Shown here piece after piece: positions 59,038 to 64,000 of a stretch of 64,000 nt of DNA (positions are counted from its first letter, which is position 1; every line of letters begins with the position of its first letter). Both the position numbers and the translations under genes were made by a program. Origin of the DNA: Engraulis encrasicolus (Eukaryota; Chordata; Actinopteri; Clupeiformes; Engraulidae); NCBI RefSeq assembly GCF_034702125.1, contig NC_085867.1:47170762-47234761 (forward strand), read 5' to 3'. The notes below the pieces were generated by a model. That model saw only the letters and a list, made by a program, of their open reading frames with translations. It was not told the origin of the DNA and did no database searches.

Positions 59038-59281
59038 GTTATAGAAATAGTAGATAATTAACTATCACCAAAAGGCAGATGAGAATAAAGCTTTTTTTAA
59101 TTTTTTTTAAAAAACAAGATACTGTTGGGGCAGTTCTAATATGGACAGGAAGCTGGTTCCAGCATTTTGCAGCATAATGACTAAATGCCACTTCATCCCG
59201 TATAGATTTGACTCTAGGCAAAACCAATGGCAACTGGGGGGCTATAGATGCACCAACGAACGAACGAACGCACGCACGCAC
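59038..59281 (-). pseudogene. LINE reverse-transcriptase C-terminal relic
   Basis: The minus strand encodes LVLPRVKSIRDEVAFSHYAA, then KCWNQLPVHIRTAPTVSCFL and KKIKKSF. The P.....GD.AFS..AP..WN.LP..IR.A.....FK..LK pattern is the conserved end of ORF2 in L2/CR1-like and related fish LINEs. Only the last ~60 residues remain. Confidence 0.7.
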
Positions 59282-59434
59282 TCACTCACCCTCGTGAGAC
59301 CTGTGCATTTGAGGACGGCAGTCTTCCTGTGGGCCTAATCAGATCACAAGCATGGGGGCCCCTATTCTCCACCCGCAGATTTCTGAAGCTAGGCATCCGG
59401 GCCCCTCCACACCTCACAGCACATGTGTAAACCG

Positions 59435-59636
59435 CACACACACACACACACACACACGCACACACGCACAGACAGACACAGACGCACGCGCACACACACA
59501 CAAACACACACACACAGATGCGCGCGCGCACACACACACACACGCATACGCACACACAGACGCGCACGCACACACACACACAGACACGCACACACCGACG
59601 CGCGCGCACACACACAGACACGCATACACACACACA
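59435..59636. repeat. (CA)n/(GCGCAC)n irregular microsatellite, about 200 bp
   Basis: CA repeat broken by CAGACG, GCGCGCG and CACGCA variants; preceded at 59255-59290 by a GAAC/GCAC tetranucleotide array. Confidence 0.9.
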
Positions 59637-59804
59637 GACTGCGAACTCATTTGAGGTGAGCAGTAAATGGGTAGCAGACGAGGTGAGAGAGAGGTGAGAC
59701 GAGGACAGCAGAGAGGAGACAGACAGGTATAGGGCATCGTTATCGTTTCATTCACTAATGGCAGTAGCAGCAGTAATAGCAGTGCTTTTATTGTCACGAC
59801 TACG

Positions 59805-59839
<35 letters not shown>

Positions 59840-60001
59840 TCCCTCGTTAACAGTTGGAAGATACATGATTAGTGGGGGAACTATCGGTAGTGGGCTACAG
59901 AAGCATACAAAAGGAGAGGGAGGATGAACGGAGAGAAAGACGAGATTGATGGTCCATCTGTGTGAAAAGGAGAGTGGAAGTGAAAGGATGGAAATAAAAA
60001 A

Positions 60002-60017
60002 GGGAGAGAGAGGGAGA

Positions 60018-60072
<55 letters not shown>
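60002..60072. repeat. (GA)n microsatellite
   Basis: About 30 GA units after GGGAGAGA variants; a matching short (CT) run lies at 59810-59836. Confidence 0.9.
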
Positions 60073-60074
<2 letters not shown>

Positions 60075-60484
60075 GAATTGGGGAGGGAGAGGTGAATTGA
60101 GGACAAGTCTAGCCTGATTGCCAAGCCTCCCACCACTGGATGGGAGCACGGTTGGGGCATAGGGTACGCGGGCATACACCGCACAGACCAACCCCACAGG
60201 CAGGCATTCATGTCATACCTATGGTATTTTAGAAAAAAAGAGGTATCACACACCAATTAAGTCTTTCTTGAGGTGCTGGCCTCTTGTGCATATTACAAAT
60301 GTTAAAGAAAATGCTGTGTGCACTCTGCTCCATGTTCTCATTTTGAAGTGACGCGGTGTCGGCCATCTTGCCTTCTTCAAACTTCACTTCAAAATTAAAA
60401 CATGGAGAAGAGTGTGCAGCATTACCTTTTCATAATACGTATGGTATTAACATATCGCCCCGAGAGGGTAGAGCACGGTAATTA

Positions 60485-60839
60485 CAGGGTTCCCACACCT
60501 TATTCATGAACAAATTCAAGCACTTTTCAAGCACCTTTAAGCACCAATTTTTCAGTTTTCCAGCACCTTTAATGGGTCAGGGGAAGGGGATGTGGGGGTC
60601 CTGCATTCTAATCAATTTTAGGGTGGCGAATGGCAAATCCCATCTGACATCTCACTCCCTCAGATTTTTGATGTCCCTGAACAATTTATTTCAATTATTT
60701 GGCTTACTGAGTTTGACTTGACACAAATTTCAAGCATTTTCAAGCACTTCACCAAAAATTCAAGCATTTCCACAACCTTGAAAACACTTCATTGAAATTC
60801 AAGCATTTTCAAGGAATTCAAGCACCAGTGGAAACCCTG
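60485..60839. mobile_element. CAGGGTTCCCACACC element, about 355 bp
   Basis: Ends CAGGGTTCCCACACCTTATT and CACCAGTGGAAACCCTG; internal ATTCAAGCA(C/T)TTTTCAAG repeats. Flanks share TAATTA. Full-length relative of the 70-base copy at 5691. Confidence 0.65.
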
Positions 60840-61420
60840 TAATTAGATGCTGTGCAGTAAATGTTGCGGTGTTAATTCAACACTTAGAGTGTTCATTTAA
60901 GTCCAAATTATGTCAAATCAACTCTCTAAGTGTTAAATGAGCACTGCAGAATTTACTGTGTGTGCTCGCTCCCGTGGCCACGTAGAGAGCACAAGTAGAG
61001 AGTGGTGTTCTCATGTAGACAACACAAACTACTTTCTTTGAGGAAAAATACAGACGACAAAGCCAGATCAAGAGTTTTTCGTGCTGCTTTTGTGCACAAT
61101 GAGGGGCAAGAGAGGGGTGTTGGGGTTTGGATCCGGCTCCACACAGTACACTGCTCTGCAAAACGCCTCATTGTTATGGTGCAACACCATGAACGCAGCA
61201 GTAAATAGAATACAGATGGTCTTCTACTCACTGACGTGAATACAAGGACAGACAGCGCGCTTCTATTGCATTCCATTCAACGGAATTTTGAAACTTCCAC
61301 GACTGTTCTGTGAGGATTCTTCCCCCTACATGTCCTGATTTGTTCCTTCCTTGACTGTCAATTAAAAAGAATTCTAAAAGAATTCTAGCCATCAATCAAC
61401 TAACAATGCTCATTGGTCAT

Positions 61421-61785
61421 TTAAAGGGACACTGTGCAGGAAATGGTCAAAAAAGGTACTGCAACTATGCTGCTCATTGAAACTGGGCTGCATATTGCCA
61501 AATTTGATCTTTACATGAAAGTTTACTAAGTAATAAACAAATATTTTCTAGTATGGTCCAAGTAGTCTTTTTTGCAGCTAAAAATGGCTATTTTTGGAAA
61601 TTCAAAATGGCGGACCATGGAGAAGATCCCCCTTTTCACATATAAAAAGTGCAATTTTTCCAGTCATAATGAATACTTAGAATTTGATGGTGGTGGTAAG
61701 TATTCATGAAAAAGGTAACATTAGTGAATGGGCAGCATGAATACTGGAAATAAACAACTAAAAATCTCACACAGTGTCCCTTTAA
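61421..61785. mobile_element. TTAA-flanked element, family A copy 5
   Basis: TTAA at both ends; termini AGGGACACTGTGCAGGAAAT and CTCACACAGTGTCCCT. It is the least eroded copy of the family in the window and is collinear with the copy at 20104. Confidence 0.8.
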
Positions 61786-62048
61786 ACAATTTTAATAGCT
61801 CTATAAAATAAAGGGTCAGCCCTAATATTTGGCTTGTTTGAAATGGACAGGAAACTACCGTTTGCACGAGCACAACGTAGAGTAGACTCTCTGCAAGAAC
61901 TGGCAAGGAGAGGCATTGTTTCAAGTCTCCCATAGAGATGAATAGGAAATGCTGATCTCTTCCCCCCCGTTTCCTGGTTTAGTCCCACCCCCTGCCGTTG
62001 CTTCACTTCTGAATAGAACACACGCCGTCCCCTCTATTCAGTGTCAGT

Positions 62049-62205
62049 AGGCTCGTTCGTGACGAAGCAGTAAGATTTTTGCGAGGCAGTGGGCATGCAC
62101 ACTTTGCCAGTTTGATGCATTGTGGTTAGACAATGCCTCAAACTGGCAAAGTGCGCATGCCCACTGCCTAGCAAAAATCTTACTGCGTCGTCACGAACGA
62201 GCCTA
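62049..62205. mobile_element. Near-perfect 157-bp palindrome
   Basis: AGGCTCGTTCGTGACGAAGC, AGTAAGATTTTTGC and GGCAGTGGGCATGC on the left mirror GCATGCCCACTGCC, GCAAAAATCTTACT and TCACGAACGAGCCT on the right, around a short centre (GATGCATTGTGGTTAGACAA). A half copy lies at 19968-20070. Confidence 0.8.
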
Positions 62206-62677
62206 ATGGTTCTACTACACCCTGTTACATGACCATCACTAGTTCTAACTGATGCAATACAGTAGTTATGGTGTAGCACTAGTGCTGCCAAATTGTGCAT
62301 GGCTTTTTATTCGATTTGTATCGATTTGTATTCGATTTAGTATTAACACCACTAAACACCAAGGACCACAATGTAAATAAGCTTTGAGCTTTATTGTGCT
62401 ATCCTGACTCTCTGTTTTTTTAATTTAAGTATGTGGTGCGTTTTAAATGAAACTCAATCATGTATTTATTTTATTTATATGAACTGAAGATGTCAAATAT
62501 ATTCATTCATTCATTCATTGAAGGTTGCTTAGTGGAGTGGTGATCCTGAATCAAATTAAAGAAGTGAATTAAACTCAGAAAATCCCGAGTCTGATTTTAT
62601 TCTTGCATCCAACCAAACTCTGACAAGCCTGTGAATACTATCAATCTTGGACGGATGACCAGAATTATAGCATAGAG

Positions 62678-63008
62678 CAGGGGTGGGGAACCTTTTTCAT
62701 TCGAGGGGCCACTTCAAATTCATCCGAGGGCTGTAAAAGTCCTCCGAGGGCCGTATTATGAACACAAACCAGGATTTCCCCCTACACTTTAGGCCTATAT
62801 TGTAGGCATCCACCTTAAAAACAGTCCTCACCTTTTCTAGGAACCCTGAATATAACTTAATTGTATTGCAAATTTAATTTCTAATAATTCTTTACAAAAT
62901 ATGTCATATTTCATGTGAAGCTGCATAACATTAAAATCATACTGGGGGCCGGATAAAACGACCTCAAGGGCCGCAAACGATCCTCGAGACAGAGGTTCCC
63001 CACCCCTG
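62678..63008. mobile_element. hAT-like element (TSD GCATAGAG)
   Basis: Ends CAGGGGTGGGGAACCTTTTT and AGAGGTTCCCCACCCCTG; GCATAGAG at 62670-62677 and 63009-63016. GGGCCGTA and GGGGGCCGGA motifs inside. Confidence 0.8.
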
Positions 63009-64000
63009 GCATAGAGGAACTTCACCTAACGAAGACATAGAGGCAGAGAAGATGTAGAGTTAAAAAGAGCACACGTGGTGTTTTTATTTAAAAATAAACA
63101 AACACCCAAAACACAAACCCTGCACACTACAGCAGCTATAGCATGCACAGCGGGGCCAACTCTTGTGTTTCAATGGCACAGTCATGGCTGTCGTCTCTTT
63201 CTTGGTTTCTCAGCATTCACCGCCCTTTGTGTTTCTTTTTTTCAAGCAACCGTTTTTGGAAAATAAGCTCGTTTTACATCTCCCTTGGAGTTAAATAATT
63301 GAGTTATGCCCTTTTCCTTTACTTTCAGCTATTCGCTAACAACGAAATTTCTATCGGCAAGCTAGCATATATAATTGATAAGAATGGGGTGCAATTCAAT
63401 GATAATGGCTAACTTGGAACTAGCTCTAGAACTAATATCACTCGACTGAAAGGACGACTGGAAGAACAGGAGAGAGGTCAATCACCGGTATAAAACTCAA
63501 TTACTTTCCTCAAAGGGAAGGTGTAAAATAAGCTTATTTTCAGAAATGGTGGACAGTCGCTTTAAATCAACTCATCTTTTTTCTAAATTGCTTGACTTTG
63601 ACCTTCTCCTGAGAATATCCCTCTTTTCTGTATGTTTTCCCCCTTTACCTACACCTTAACAGTAAACTTCAGAACAACTATTCACAATTGTAAACCACAT
63701 AAAATAGAATAAAACAAAAAACAACAACATTCGTTATCTGAAATGTAACAGAACCTCTGAAAAAAAAAACCCCAACATATTCGCTTATCCCTGTCTTTGA
63801 CGTGCAAAGTGTGCAAAAAAAAAAAACTAAATAAAACCTAAAACAAACAAAATAAAACAAAACAAAAACCAATCAAAGAGACCCGTGAGAACTTAAGACA
63901 GCAAGAAAAGCCAGAGTTCCACAGACCTCCAGCCTTATGGAGGGACACGTCCCATAACAGTTATGCCCAGCCAAATGGCCCTCTGTTCTGGGCCAGGCTT

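Larger units (their letters stand above)
55491..64000. other. Non-coding stretch downstream of the homeobox gene
   Basis: No exon supported. It holds several DNA elements, a SINE, a LINE relic and microsatellites. Clustered AATAAA motifs at 56774-56800 could end the homeobox transcript. The final kilobase (63020-64000) has AT-rich, poly-A-containing sequence and no reading frame I recognise; a minus-strand 3' UTR of a gene to the right is possible but unsupported. Confidence 0.5.

Noticed and set aside
63020..64000. 3' UTR or last exon of a third gene entering from the right
   Set aside because: AT-rich with poly-A runs and possible minus-strand AATAAA, but no coding block, splice site or homology I can point to.

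Overview
The window is vertebrate nuclear DNA, almost certainly from a ray-finned (teleost) fish. Coding sequence is split into short exons separated by introns of up to 24 kb. The non-coding part is packed with long dinucleotide microsatellites, tRNA-derived SINEs, Tc1-type transposons, TTAA-flanked (piggyBac-like) elements and non-autonomous hAT elements. I cannot name the species. There are no operons, Shine-Dalgarno sites, prokaryotic mobile elements or CRISPR arrays.

Two protein-coding genes can be assembled. (1) On the minus strand, 43734 down to 3794, lie six exons of a Rab11 family-interacting protein, best matched to RAB11FIP1 (RCP). All five exon-exon junctions are phase-compatible and give 1635 uninterrupted codons. 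The order is an N-terminal C2 domain (exon 1), the class I FIP linker blocks (exons 2 and 3), a very large exon 4 with a roughly 620-residue Glu/Arg-rich helix followed by a cluster of NPF motifs, a Pro/Ser-rich exon 5 with two more NPF motifs, and a short repetitive exon 6. The C-terminal Rab11-binding exon was not found and should lie to the left of base 1. (2) On the plus strand, 50172 to 55490, lie three exons of a divergent NK6-class homeobox gene (301 codons plus stop). Its homeodomain is split at the point usual for NK6 genes, and it has an NK6-like C-terminal acidic box. The two genes are head to head, with 6.4 kb between their start codons.

Layout: 1-3793, intron 3' of exon 6 with nested transposons; 3794-18903, exons 6 to 2 of rab11fip1 and their introns; 18904-43384, the 24.5 kb first intron, almost entirely repeats; 43385-43734, C2 exon; 43735-50171, promoter-proximal and intergenic DNA; 50172-55490, homeobox gene; 55491-64000, repeats with no gene I can support.

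The most notable observations are: the giant single-alpha-helix-like repeat encoded by a 1.9 kb purine/pyrimidine strand-asymmetric exon; tandem copies of the 3' end of exon 3 (with splice donor) in the adjacent intron; a GC-AG intron in the homeobox gene whose donor region was itself tandemly duplicated; the divergent NK6 homeodomain; and nine hAT-like elements whose 8-bp target duplications all carry TA at the two central positions, the signature of the Buster branch of hAT transposons.
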